64,000 bases of DNA from Enoplosus armatus. Lineage: Eukaryota; Chordata; Actinopteri; Centrarchiformes; Enoplosidae. The stretch's first letter is position 1; each line of letters starts with the position of its first letter. A program made the translations under genes and the position numbers. Under the pieces are notes generated by a model that ran no database searches, had not been told where the DNA came from, and was given only the letters and a program-made list of their open reading frames with translations. Below, piece by piece: positions 25,401 to 35,930 of the stretch. Location: the NCBI RefSeq assembly GCF_043641665.1, contig NC_092200.1:14779694-14843693 (forward strand). Direction: 5' to 3'.

Positions 25401-26239
25401 TTAATTGGGCGCAGGTTGGTTACTAAAGTATGATTTTTCAGTATGACTGGGATGCCTCAGTACTCATACTATGTATTGTATTTTCAATCTTTATGTATTC
25501 ATTCCTTCAAAACAGCAAACAAATTGTTTTGCAACAAAGGAAACATTATTTTTCAATGTGCGTTGGGTGATTCATTACAATTCAGTTTGCATAATAGCAT
25601 ATGCACATCACCCATTCTGGCTTATTCCTCGTCTGTCTGCTGTTTCAGAGAACTGGTTTAATGGTGAGTAACTTTTGTGACAACGGATGTAAAACACATC
25701 CAATAAGAGGCTAAAAAGGGTCACCAAAGTCAAGTTTCAAAACAAAATTTACATATCTAAGATATTTATGGAAAGCCACTAGGCAAAAGTAAATGTGTTA
25801 ATCTTTGTTTTCTGTCACAAAGTAATATAATGTCAGAAACTGTAATAGAAATATTTGTGGCATGTAATATCTAAGCCTCTTTATAAATACTCCAGTGATG
25901 CTATGGCACCTCTCTCTTCTCTCTCTGTCTGCATGACGTTGTACACAGATTGATATCAGTTATTGAAAAATGAAAACTTCCAGTGGTGAAGTAACCATAT
26001 CCGCGCTTCTATCAATAGCATGGTCTCAGACTAACCTCAAAGGTCATGAGTTGACTCCAAACGTCTTGGCCCCGGTAGGCCTTAGTCATAGCTTTAGACT
26101 AGGCCTCCAGGAAACTGTATCCCGAGCCCCACCACTGATCAATGCCTTTTCAGCGTGCCCCCACCCAAGCACAGAAACCACATGTGGGCGTCCAACTGCC
26201 TGCCCCCAATCCATATCTCTCTGTTTCTGTATTTACAGC
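25401..26239. other. Non-coding DNA, nothing recognised
   Basis: AT-rich on the left. From about 26,020 to 26,230 it is more GC-rich with an open frame of 91 codons that has no recognisable domain. Confidence 0.4.
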
Positions 26240-26440
26240 AAATGAAACATTCAGACGGAAAGGCAGCTGACATCGATTGGCTTGTGGGTACACTATTTTG
26301 AGTGACATTTCATAAATGGAGCCGCCTCGTGAAATAGTAATGAGCCGATGGCGATTAGCATTCAACTTTAATATGGCATGATTGATTAGATATTCAAATT
26401 TCACTTGGCCAAGGTTAAATATTGAAGACAAGCATATGAA
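26240..26440. promoter_or_regulatory. Strong-looking candidate conserved non-coding element
   Basis: A continuous, repeat-free block carries many homeodomain- and bHLH-adjacent cores: CAGCTGACATCGATTGGC (26265), GAGTGACATTTCATAAATGG, GTAATGAGCCGATGGCGATT, TAATATGGCATGATTGATTA and CACTTGGCCAAGGTTAAAT. It contains CpG dinucleotides kept within AT-rich sequence, which is unusual for neutral vertebrate DNA. No open frame or splice-bounded exon accounts for it. Confidence 0.4.
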
Positions 26441-28179
26441 AATCCCACAAACAATACATAAACTATCGGAGGTTTTGCCTTTTAAGCTGTTTATTGGTCA
26501 ATGAAAACTATGCCATAAACTGACTCGAGCCTCCCTGCTGATGGCTCATTGTAAAAGGAAATGTGTAGTAATGAACTGAGGTCAGTTTTCTCTAGTTGGT
26601 AAGTGAGGTGGGAAACACAAACAACCTTGCTGCTCAGTAGAGTTCGTCTTTCCTTCTGAGTATATTTTTTTCAGTTAGCACATGAAGAAATATCTGGAAA
26701 TGAATAAAGTTGTGGAATAAGAGCAGAAATATTTACTTTTCTAAAGAAATCTGTATTATGTGCATTGGTGGGTACTTTGGTCATATCTGTGTTCATAGTG
26801 CCTTGCCTAGGGTGCACATGTTGCTTTAATAAACCAAGGACACAGTGTAGGCAGTACACACTTAGTATTCCAGCCCTGCATACAGAGAGAGATTGCACCT
26901 GTACAAGCTGTTAGGTGATGTCTGTGTCACTTGGATGACCAGTATCTGTAGCCAAGCATTTCCTTGAGGTATGGAATTGGTTGTCTCAGGAAAATCTGAT
27001 TAGTCACCGCTGACAATACAGAGACAAGGAAATTACTTTCTTGTGCATATCATTAAAGAAAAATCAATATGACGAATGTGGTGGGGGGCCAGTCTATTTA
27101 TTCTGGCTGAACTCAGGGCAAGGCAGGCTCTCTTTGCATTGGCCTCTTGTTATTGCATTTAATTTGCTCTCAAGACAAAAAAAAAGAAAAACATCAAATG
27201 GTTCAGAGGGGGCTTGAGGTGCATCCTGCTGTTTCCTGCCCTAACCATATGACTGTAAACGCCACCAACTTATTCCAACCTGTATCTTCATTACCTCAAA
27301 ATAAATTGCCTCATGAGGAAATGCAAGTGGGACTTCAAGGTAAGACCTCCTCAGACTTAATGCTCTCATTTTCTGCAGGGCTTCACACCACAATGTTGCA
27401 AGACAGATCAACAGAGGTGTTGATGATTTGATGTCAAGAAATCTTTGAAGTAACAGTGTGTTTAAATACGGCAGCAAAATAAGGTCAATCTTAAGCACTC
27501 TGTTTTAGATCTTCATCGTACTGGCATGTTGCTGGAATGAAATTAGTACAATAAGCACTTAACATTAAATTAACAAAAAATAGCATTTCGTCAACATTAA
27601 CTGTCTGTTGTAAGTTGTGTTAAATAGAAGTGATTTTGGGATGTTTTGGTGCACATAGCATTTGCTGTAGGTCACCTCAAACAACAATGACAAAAGACAA
27701 GAAGAAACAAAGAACAGAGAGGCTAAATGTTCAGCAATGATGATATTAACAGAACATGGTGAAGATATATCACAGCAGTGGCTGTGGTGTCTTTATAGAG
27801 GCGTGTTACCTATGGCTTGTTGTTTTTTCAAGCAACAGAAGTGTTGGGGGCAGAAACATGACCAACTGATGAAAAAGATGCCAAGAAAAATACACAATAG
27901 TTCTTGTCTCAAGATTAGAGTTTGCATATTTGATATTTCCACAACAACATTCAGTTGTCTGGCCCCAGAAATCTATGCCTCTCTGCTTTCTTGGTCCCTT
28001 TTTAAGTTGGACGTCCTTAAAGCTTGACTTCAGACCTACGCAAGTGGACCGCAGATCGAAACAATCATAAGACAATTGTGACAGCAGATCAGTGGGTTTA
28101 GGGGGTAATGCAAAATTTGGTTTGGACTCAAACAACATAAAAAAACATGGGATGGCACCATAAGCATTCACACATTGAC
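26441..28179. other. Non-coding DNA, nothing recognised
   Basis: Open frames of up to about 121 codons occur near 27,737-28,171 on both strands, without a recognisable domain. They overlap in opposite directions, and at most one could be real. Confidence 0.4.
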
Positions 28180-28440
28180 AGAAGATGATCTTAAAATTGA
28201 GCTGGTAAGGAGGATTTACTTTGCTGAAATCAATACATTATACTTCTTATGTCCTGCCACAACATTTTCCACCTGTATTTCCTTCACATCCAAGCCATGT
28301 CTGTTCAGTATTAACTATTCTCCCATTAATAGAGGATAGTCTTGAAATAGAGCTGGTGAGTGGGCTTTGCTTTCCTGAAATCCACATTATGAAATACTGC
28401 ATATGCCCTCCCACAACATCTTGTGACTGTACTTTCCTGT
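28180..28440. repeat. Ancient imperfect tandem duplication, period about 151 bp
   Basis: Copy 1 (28180-28284) and copy 2 (28331-28440) share GAGCTGGT(A/G)AG, CTTTGCT-CCTGAAATC-like and CC(T/C)CCACAACAT blocks in the same order, at roughly 65-70 percent identity by eye. Each copy contains a 23-nt stretch (28182-28204 and 28333-28355) bounded by AG on the left and by GTAAGG or GTGAGT on the right. In one frame both read E-D-x-L-x-I-E-L-V. The flanks resemble splice sites but lack strong polypyrimidine tracts. Confidence 0.6.
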
Positions 28441-29979
28441 TTGAGATGAATTTCAGGTGGGCTCCATCCCTCTGCACTAGATCACTGAAAATAAATAGTT
28501 CAATGTATATGGTGTGTGAAACAAACACTCTGATCTCCTCAGTCAGTAGCATCCTTGCCATGCTTTAGCCCAGACAGTCATCCTGCATGCTTTCCAAACA
28601 GGCTGTTCTTTATTCCCTCTGCACCCAATGGGCGACAGGCCACACAGGCGACATGGCCACGTCACTTAGCTGACTGTTTCCTCTCATCACTGACCACAAT
28701 AAGCGTTAGATTATTAATGATTAGTAGTTATGAGGGAGGGTTTGTTTTTTTTTACAAATTAATGCCATCATATATTTTTCAAAAAGGTTGGTCTTGTACT
28801 TTATTCTAACCATGTATGTGATACACTGCAAGTAGAAGAAATTTGCAGACACCCTGCCATCATCAACACTGACGGTGGGATTGCAACTACAAGATGCAAA
28901 AGCTGACTGTGAAAAGGTTCCAATAGCCTGCCTAAGTGGCAAAGCAAGTGGCATCAGCGTGATAATGACAGATCCATTTCCAATGATTGTTTTATTGTTA
29001 ATTTTACAGAATTTCTTTGACTTTGTTTTGGAGAGCATAGGGCACATGAAATGGTTTTTTTTCAACTTGAATGGCTGAATTTCAGGGGCTAATTTCATTA
29101 GTTAATCTATGAAATGTATCACCTATTAGTGACTAATAATGTTTTTTAGTTTTCTATTGGTGTGTACAATACAACAGTTCTGCTTGTATTTTATGAAAAG
29201 TGGGAATTCAAGCTGTAAATAGAAAATATCTGTATGCTTTCCAACTTTCTTTGTTCCTTGTATTCTATAAGGAAGATTGCCTGTATAAAATACAGGCACA
29301 GGTACTATATGTCATCTTGTAAGATTAAGATATCATAGACAAGGCAGGGAAACTGTCAGAAAGACGGCTGACTATAATAGAGAACTTGTTCTTGGAAAAG
29401 GGAAAGAGTTCATCCAAAAGATTAATTGGTTTGAGAGAAAGGCACCATGTTTCTGAGTTCAAGGTGTGACATTTAGAGCCAACAAGGGAGTGAACTTCAT
29501 TATCAAGATTTATGAAAATGATTCAGGTAGAAAATTCCATTCAGCCTTCCTATTATTAATCCCATTTTAAAAAGCAAATTGAATTAAGTGGTGCATTATT
29601 CTCTCTAATTATGATGTCCATATTAGTTCTTTTAGAAAGTGACTGGTGCTGAATAAAAGAGATGCAGAACACAAAGCACTGTAACCTAACCAAATGGAAA
29701 ATGAATCAGCTTTGTACTGGTAAGTCTTTGTTGTTCTAGTAATATCACATAATTGAAAAAGGAAGCTCAGACTATAGAGTTGTCTTTCTCAGCACAGTCT
29801 TGTTTGTTTCTGTAAAACCAGCTTTGGCCATTAGTACACAGGGGAGATGAGAAGGTATTGAACCATCATTGATTGCACACTAGGAAAGTCTAGTGATTTA
29901 TATATATTGTCCTTTTCCAAGGTAAGCAACCAATAAGTATCAGAATGGCTATATCTATACTATCTATACTTTTGCGGGC
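28441..29979. other. Non-coding DNA, nothing recognised
   Basis: AT-rich sequence. The open frame on the minus strand at 28,721-29,098 (125 codons) has no recognisable domain and spans simple A/T tracts. Confidence 0.4.
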
Positions 29980-30170
29980 AACACTTTAGATCACAGCCTG
30001 CAACATACAGCGTAATTACTCTGTAGTTGTGGTGTAATCTTTTGAACCAGTACCGTACATACCAATACATATATGTAGGTACAGGGGAACAAGATGTGAA
30101 GATATGGAATAAAGGGGGTATCAATTCAGGATCTTACAAAGAACCTATTTAGTTTGTATCACATGCTCTA
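29980..30170. repeat. Possible teleost dispersed repeat beginning 'caacactttagat'
   Basis: CAACACTTTAGATCACAGCC (29980), GCGTAATTACTCTGTAGTTG, ACCAATACATATATGTAGG and GGGGAACAAGATGTGAAG resemble a family that starts GGTAACACTTTA in many fish genomes. The resemblance is from memory and moderate. Confidence 0.45.
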
Positions 30171-30589
30171 TTAGCACGGGTACAAGCACACACACACGTA
30201 CATATATAAGCATGCGAGTGATACAATGCACATTCAAACCAAATTCTGAGGTGGTAATGCAAATGTGTAGTACGTTCAAGCTGTATAACAGTTGAACGTT
30301 TTACCACAAATCAGGAAACAGTTGGTGGTGGTGACTCAGCAAGAAATGTAGCAATGCACCAGCAAAAGTTGAGAAAGAAGATTACATGCCAATTTAAACA
30401 TGAATATAAACAACGTAATTGTAAAAATATTCCGAAAGTTGCCTTTGCAAATGTTTAATGATGAAGGAAATGCATTCATTTGTTCATTTGGCCTTAAAGA
30501 CACACACAATGCATAAAAAGCACAACTGTTTACAAGAAACGTCCAAAAGTTCTTATTCATTCTTCCCGACTGCCAGAGGCAATGCTTTA

Positions 30590-30858
30590 CACCAAGTGTT
30601 ATTCATCTCGCACAGGTCTAGTATCTATCACATGTCACATGTGACCTGGGATGACGTAGGGCAGCCCCACCTATATAAACCCACGTCATCATGAAAGATG
30701 TCCCTTGCATCTTTTTGCAGGTAATCAGTTACGGAGCTACAGTTTCATCCTCCAAGGGCTGCGATTAGACAACCACTGCTACACACCTAGCGGGTGTTTT
30801 TGCATCCAACATTACAGATAGGCTAACTGTCTTTGCCAGCTCTGCTATGCTAACCAAA
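30590..30858 (+). promoter_or_regulatory. Promoter-like module with candidate first exon
   Basis: In order there are a near-perfect palindrome TCACATGTCACATGTGA (30628-30644) holding two CANNTG E-boxes, a CRE-like TGACGTA (30652-30658), a TATA box TATATAA (30673-30679) and a second CRE-like half site on the other strand (ACGTCA, 30683-30688). The two CRE-like sites with their flanks form an inverted repeat around the TATA box. A start near 30,705 would be expected from TATA spacing. From there to 30,858 runs a 150-bp segment without a sizeable open frame, ending at AAA|GTAAGTATT, a consensus 5' splice site. This would fit a non-coding first exon. A retroelement (LTR or DIRS-type) promoter is a real alternative because a dispersed repeat starts about 80 bp further on. 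Confidence 0.45.
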
Positions 30859-30888
30859 GTAAGTATTTTCCCTTTCTTTGCTTTACAG
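30859..30888 (+). other. Intron-like 30-nt donor/acceptor unit
   Basis: GTAAGTATTTTCC is followed by CTTTCTTTGCTTTACAG, so a consensus donor, a pyrimidine tract and a consensus acceptor lie within 30 nt. That is below the accepted minimum for vertebrate spliceosomal introns (about 40 nt or more). The two sites may serve separate introns or be coincidental. Confidence 0.35.
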
Positions 30889-30939
30889 TGATCTTTTAAG
30901 AGGAGCCTGTTTTCTGTCCCCCTTTAAGGGGGCAAGGCT

Positions 30940-31105
30940 TGCATCAAAACAGCAGGTGCCGGCTGAAACAAACGATCGTGATTGGCCCAACCTGGTCCAG
31001 GTTAGCTGGAAATCTGTCTGAACGGAAGGGGGGTCAGACATATCTGCCAGATCAAATAAAACAAGAGCTTGCAGATTCGTTTGGTTTCCAGACTAGTAAG
31101 GTTTA
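30940..31105 (+). repeat. Teleost dispersed repeat (probably non-autonomous DNA element)
   Basis: The order GAAACAAACGATCGTGATTG, GGCCCAACCTGG, GGTTAGCTGGAAATCTGTCT, GAACGGAAGGGGGGTCAGAC, ATCAAATAAAACAAGAGCTT and TTGGTTTCCAGACTAGT is familiar from many percomorph repeat copies. An exact inverted repeat AACCTGG/CCAGGTT (30989-30995 and 30997-31003) lies inside. The AATAAA at 31065-31070 belongs to the repeat and should not be taken as a gene's poly(A) signal without evidence. Confidence 0.6.
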
Positions 31106-31849
31106 AGATTGATTTATAATTCACTAAAATACTCTTGTAAAAGCCATAGAATGGCATAGCTTTACAAATCGCACACACACATGCTATAGATCTACAACTC
31201 TCTCTCTCTTCTTATTTTAACACAGTATACAGTAGTAGTTATGGTGATGGCAATTAAAACCAGGTAACATTATTTCCTGGAGATGGAGTGTGAATGATAA
31301 TGTTTTAGAATGTCAAAACCCCAAGCCAGCATTATTTTCTGTCAGACCGAATTCAGTGAAAGAAGCCAAAATTAACTTCATTTTGGGCCATATTTGCCTT
31401 AATTTGCCATCTGTGCTTGTTTAGAAGGGGGTATCTGGACTCAGATGAGAGCCTCTACAAATCTTCCTCAAAGTCCTGCTTTCAAAGTGCTGGAAGGCCC
31501 AGAGAGGACTGACATGTGGGGGGTTTGATGTGCAAGCAATTTCCATTCATACAAAAACCAGCAGACATTCTCTTGTGTGTTGTTTTCCCTCTAAACTGTT
31601 GTTTAATTTAATGGCCGATATCTAGGTAATCACTGCTCATGAATCTGTTTTTCACCCACATTCTCACCAGCGACATTTGTATGCACCATTTAGCAATGAC
31701 ACATAATCAAAAAGCTGAACTAAATCAAAAAAATTATCACAACATCACACTATGATATTTACCTCCAACACAGACGGAAGCACTGACAAAAGGTCTGTGC
31801 TGAAAAACTGACTGGTTTCTATTTTCAAGTTTCAAGGTGAGCACTGTTG
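31106..31849. other. Non-coding DNA, nothing recognised
   Basis: AT-rich sequence with a short CT-rich tract (31,198-31,212). No gene or repeat was recognised. Confidence 0.45.
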
Positions 31850-32060
31850 TGGAGACATCAGGTTTCTTATTACTTGGCTTAACAGGCTCCCTTATTAAGG
31901 ATTCTGGTTGGACGCATCTTCTCGGAGAATCCTAATTAGTGTGACTTTAACAAAAGACAGAGGACTGGGCCATCTGCCTCACATAACGAGGATTCCTCAC
32001 TAATTAAAAACACCTAGGAGAGCAGTTAGGAAGTAATACCTGGTTAGGTTTATAAGGTTA
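31850..32060. promoter_or_regulatory. Candidate conserved non-coding element
   Basis: This repeat-free block holds paired CCTAATTAG (31,930) and CACTAATTAAAAAC (31,996) homeodomain cores, CCTTATTAAGGATTC and an imperfectly mirrored GAGAATCC / GAGGATTCC pair. The arrangement of TAATTA cores separated by GC-balanced sequence is typical of vertebrate developmental enhancers. No coding frame is supported. Confidence 0.38.
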
Positions 32061-32500
32061 GGGAGATCTAATGAACATGAAAATGAGTAATACTGCTATA
32101 AGTTCCTCCTTTATAATGGCAGGCATAGTCTCTTTAGGGAAACACATCTGTGCATAACAAAAACATTTTTCCTCCTGAAATAGATGATAGAGTAATACTT
32201 GTGGCCTGTGGCTTCTGCACACCAATCATTTTAATTTCAAGTACTGATGTATAGTACAGTACATTCAGTTTATGTGGTAAAACATTTTTGAGGACTGAAC
32301 CAATGTTTTAGTGCTTGGCCCATTGCTCACTTTGCCCAATATGTGACAAGAAAAATGACACATGAATGTAATCATTTGCTGGTTTAGGGAAACAAACAAA
32401 AAGGATGGTATTGTTCTTAAACCAAAAATACATAGTACATCTTCAAGTGGTGAAACATCACCTTCCCAGCGATACGTAATCCTCCATATAATGAAAGGTG
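32061..32500. other. Non-coding DNA, nothing recognised
   Basis: AT-rich sequence without a recognised feature. Confidence 0.45.
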
Positions 32501-32616
32501 CATTTATAAAGGTCTTACTACACAATGAACTGGCCCCAAAATGATCAAACTCAGTGAGAAGAAAAATGAATCATTTATAAAGGTCTTATTACACAATGAA
32601 CTGGCCCCAAAATGAT
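32501..32616. repeat. 45-bp tandem duplication, 71-bp period, one mismatch
   Basis: The segment starting CATTTATAAAGGTCTTA at 32501-32545 recurs at 32572-32616 with a single C/T difference. Each copy contains ACACAATGAACTGGCCCCAA. A 26-bp spacer separates the copies. The near-identity makes this a recent duplication or an assembly artefact. Confidence 0.9.
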
Positions 32617-33924
32617 TCAGAGAAGCAAAGCGAATTTCTGCAAGTCCTTAATTGATAGTTGAGGCTAAAAAATGTTCCACTTGAAAAGATAATTTGTTAG
32701 AAATGAATTTGTCACAGAGTGTTTAGTCCTGTGTGCATGTCAAGATAAGGGGGAAAAAGAGGGTCAGTAACTGTCGGACCACAACGGCGTTCAATTTCAT
32801 GCCAATTCTACCTACAGGTATGTCTAATAGGATGAAAGGAGGGGAAATAAATCTGACCATTAAGTATTTTGTGGATAATTAAGGTTCACATGAGCATGTG
32901 CTTTGCTGCTGTTACTATAAACTAAATAGATTTACATATTGCCGTAACTATTAAAATATTATGATAGCCGTCATGTTCAAAGGCATTTTCTTTGAGTTAT
33001 GTTTTATTCTGGCTCAAAGCTACATGAATGGATGGGTCCAGCACACACACATACACACACACACACTCACGCAAATATATCATCTCTACCATACACTGCA
33101 AATGCCCTCCAGACACAGGTTTCATTTGAGCACATTCATTACCTTTTAATTGCCTCTAAATTGCAATGTGACCCATCACATCAATAACACTATCTTCGTA
33201 ACAGGAGGAATGAACCTCAGCGGGGTTACACTGTGTATGCATGTGTGTCTGTGTTTGTGTGTGAATGCAAGCATGCAAATTGTTGTATATATGATGTCTG
33301 TGTGTGGGATTGGTGTTTTCATGTGGAGCGGTTTAATTTATGAAGAAAAGAGAACAAGGTGTGTGCAGGGTACAAACAGTGGCTGATGCTTTGTGTCCTC
33401 AGCTGGAGTAGACAGCGTGTTTTGAAAGGAGCAGATATTACCGCGATGAAGGTGAATCAAAATGTGTTTCAATTTAATCCCTTCTGATTACACACTGTTG
33501 TGCCCAACCTAAGCTTGCCAGCAATGCTGATCTTAGACATTCCCCCTGACCTTCAGTCTGTACAGAGGGGGCATTCTGCTGGCTGAAACCTTTATACAAG
33601 ATGATTTGATTAAAAACAGCACCACCAATCACCAGGAATCTACCAGCATTATATTGGGCATATTCTTACCAGAATGCCAGAGAACATAATATGTTGAAAC
33701 CAGAGAACGTCTGCAGAGTTTGTAGCTGAGTAGAGTCATACTTAAATAAACAAAAACCTCTCTCTGCGTGGTGGAAGGAGCTGTGCTGCAGGATTCCACA
33801 TAAGCAGATCTCTGATATACAAGTCAGTGATATTTTAGGTACAAAACAGCTGGGATTCTTAAAATTCAAATTTAAGCATGTTGTCGGACAGGGAATTATG
33901 GACTATTAACACTACAAATATTGC
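32617..33924. other. Non-coding DNA with a CA/TG-rich stretch
   Basis: An imperfect (CA)n tract lies at 33042-33070 and TG-rich sequence at about 33,235-33,265. No gene or repeat family was recognised. Confidence 0.45.
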
Positions 33925-34580
33925 AGGTAGTACAATTGCTACTACTGTTAAAACTACTGATAATACAATAGGTTTATTGATTTAGCTAGACCAGTTGTAT
34001 GACCATTAAAACCATTGTTGCTGCTTCTATGACCAACACTTCTGACACTGATCATAATGCTATGACTGTATTGTTTGTTGATTACATTGAGGATTGGCAC
34101 TACTGCTATAGGCCTTTTTGATTGAAGAAATGTGTCACAGAAGGAAAAACACAGGTGTGAATAACAAGATGAATGGCTGAATTGCATTTTGGGACACTTG
34201 AATATAATGGAGCCATCGTTAATATTATTAGTAACACCTGTGTTTTTCCTGCTGTGACAAGTCAAAATGCTGTGAAAAAGGCCTATTATTACATTATTAC
34301 TGCTGATGCTATTACTACTACTACTACTACAGAGGGTGGGTCTTATCTAATATGAACCTGCCAGTACTACCTGTGCTGTGACACAACTACTGTCATGATT
34401 GTCGTTTACACATAGTACTCTAGCTGCTGTTACTGCTGCTGCTACTACTGCTTTTAGTGCAGCTATCACTCAAATACTGCTACTACTACTTCTGCCATTG
34501 CATCTACTATTATTGATATTGCTACTTTTGCTATTACTATTGCTGTTACCAAAGCTACAACGATACAACGACCAATATCA
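33925..34580. repeat. Cryptically simple trinucleotide tract (ACT/GCT/ATT) split by a MITE
   Basis: Interrupted ACT, GCT and ATT triplets run from about 33,925 to 34,108 and from 34,286 to about 34,560, including a pure (TAC)6 at 34313-34330. One frame of the right part translates to a poly-leucine-like string, which is an artefact of the triplets. The MITE at 34109-34285 interrupts the tract. Confidence 0.75.
34109..34285. mobile_element. MITE with ~55-bp terminal inverted repeats and TA flanks
   Basis: The left end TAGGCCTTTTTGATTGAAGA and the right end, read in reverse complement as TAGGCCTTTTTCACAGCATT, begin identically. They converge again over TGTCACAG(A/C)AGGAAAAACACAGGTGT. Removing the flanking TA leaves GGCCTTTTT termini, so a TA target-site duplication is the simplest reading. 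That would place it with Tc1/mariner-like non-autonomous elements. It is about 177 bp long with no coding capacity. A related half copy lies at 48106-48185. Confidence 0.75.
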
Positions 34581-35779
34581 CCACCAGTGCTGATACAATC
34601 CACAAATCTATAATTGGAAAGTTCCTGATTTTTATGAAAAAAGGCAGATTTTGTTTTCAGCAATATTCAGTTATTTCTTACTAAGATATACAATAATGTG
34701 TACAATGAAAAACAGTAATTATCTATCAGTGCTCAGGAGTTATGATTGGGTACACCTTGAGTAGACACGCTAATGAATGTGCATTCAATACTTCAATTGA
34801 ACTGAATTTAAAGTAGCATGAAGCTGGTGGCTATAAATAGTAGCAAGGAGTAGAAGTAGTAGTCGTTTGATTTTTATTCATTTACTTATTTTATTTAAAT
34901 GCCATTAATACTGTACGCTGACATCAGTAAACTGCAAAGAACACATTCTGCTGTTTACCATCCTTGGTGGTCTGTGACCAAAGAGGCAAAACATGCACTG
35001 GTAGCCAGCCTTGGCTTTGGATTCCACTCTCAAGTTGTGATTCATCATTTCTTGTGGGAGGAGAAGTGCTCATACCCAACAGCAGAATGTAATTTTGGCA
35101 ACAGAGTGCATTCTTAGTGTTTCAATTACTGGTAACCTCTCTGAGGTAATGTATTATAAATCATTCCTATCACGAGAGTAATTCACAGATTATCTCAATG
35201 CCTCATAGAATACAGTCAGTAGTTGCACCTCTAGATATGGCCAGCAGAGTACAAAATAACCAAAGTACAAAATAAACCAATGAAAGCTTCTAATCTGTAA
35301 AGAACTCCTGCACCAGTGATGTGCCAGAGGTTATTGTCTACATGCACTTCATGCCCGAGAGTCTGTGATAGGTTCATTTTCACACAGTTGGCATTGATAA
35401 TGGAGCACCTTCAAAAAGCCCAGAAAAGGGAAACGTGAGTTCCACTCAAAGGACCAGGACAGGCTATTTCTTTCAGGCGACAGTGCTCACCACTAAGCCA
35501 AACCAGATCCAGGCATCCACAGTTTAGACACATTACAAAATTACAGAAGACAGCACTAATAGCTCATGATCCAAAAAGTCACAAGGAACAAGCAGCATCC
35601 ATTTCTATGCAGGTTTTTTTCTGTTGTTACAGCCAAACGTGGCTCTGAGTTAGTCCCTCTAGTATTCCCTCAAATCAAGCTCCTGCAGTGTCCCACGCCC
35701 GACATCCCCTCTGAACTCTGGCCATGTTGTTCATTACAGCGCTGCAGACCTGTGCTGTGAGCTGCATACCTGCATCGCC
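34581..35779. other. Non-coding DNA; possible SINE scrap near 35,478
   Basis: GGCGACAGTGCTCACCACTA (35477-35496) resembles the tRNA-like head of the SINE family seen at 60690-60850, but the match is too short for a call. Nothing else was recognised. Confidence 0.35.
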
Positions 35780-35930
35780 ATTACCTTTGAGTATTGCTAG
35801 CCACAGAATTAATTAAAGTCTAATATAGCCTTGTCTGGAGAATGTGGTGGTCTGAGGGGCTGTTAACAGCAAATCAAGACCGGAGCCCCTTCCCGGATCT
35901 GAGAAAATGACTCTTAACTGCAAAGTGCAA
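35780..35930. promoter_or_regulatory. Candidate conserved non-coding element (weak)
   Basis: CACAGAATTAATTAAAGTCT (35,801), a GGAGAATGTGG block and GGGGCTGTTAACAGCAAATC occur in a repeat-free, mixed-composition segment. The reading as an enhancer is inference from texture. Confidence 0.27.

Noticed and set aside
27737..28171. Open frames on both strands of 96 and 121 codons
   Set aside because: They are mutually overlapping in opposite directions without a known domain or splice context, so more likely chance or old repeat.
31065..31070. AATAAA downstream of the promoter-like module, as a poly(A) signal
   Set aside because: It lies within a dispersed repeat whose other copies carry the same sequence. 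No gene end is supported.
34399..34593. Open frame with a poly-leucine stretch resembling a signal peptide or membrane segment
   Set aside because: It is the translation of interrupted CTA/CTG/TTA triplets in a low-complexity tract.
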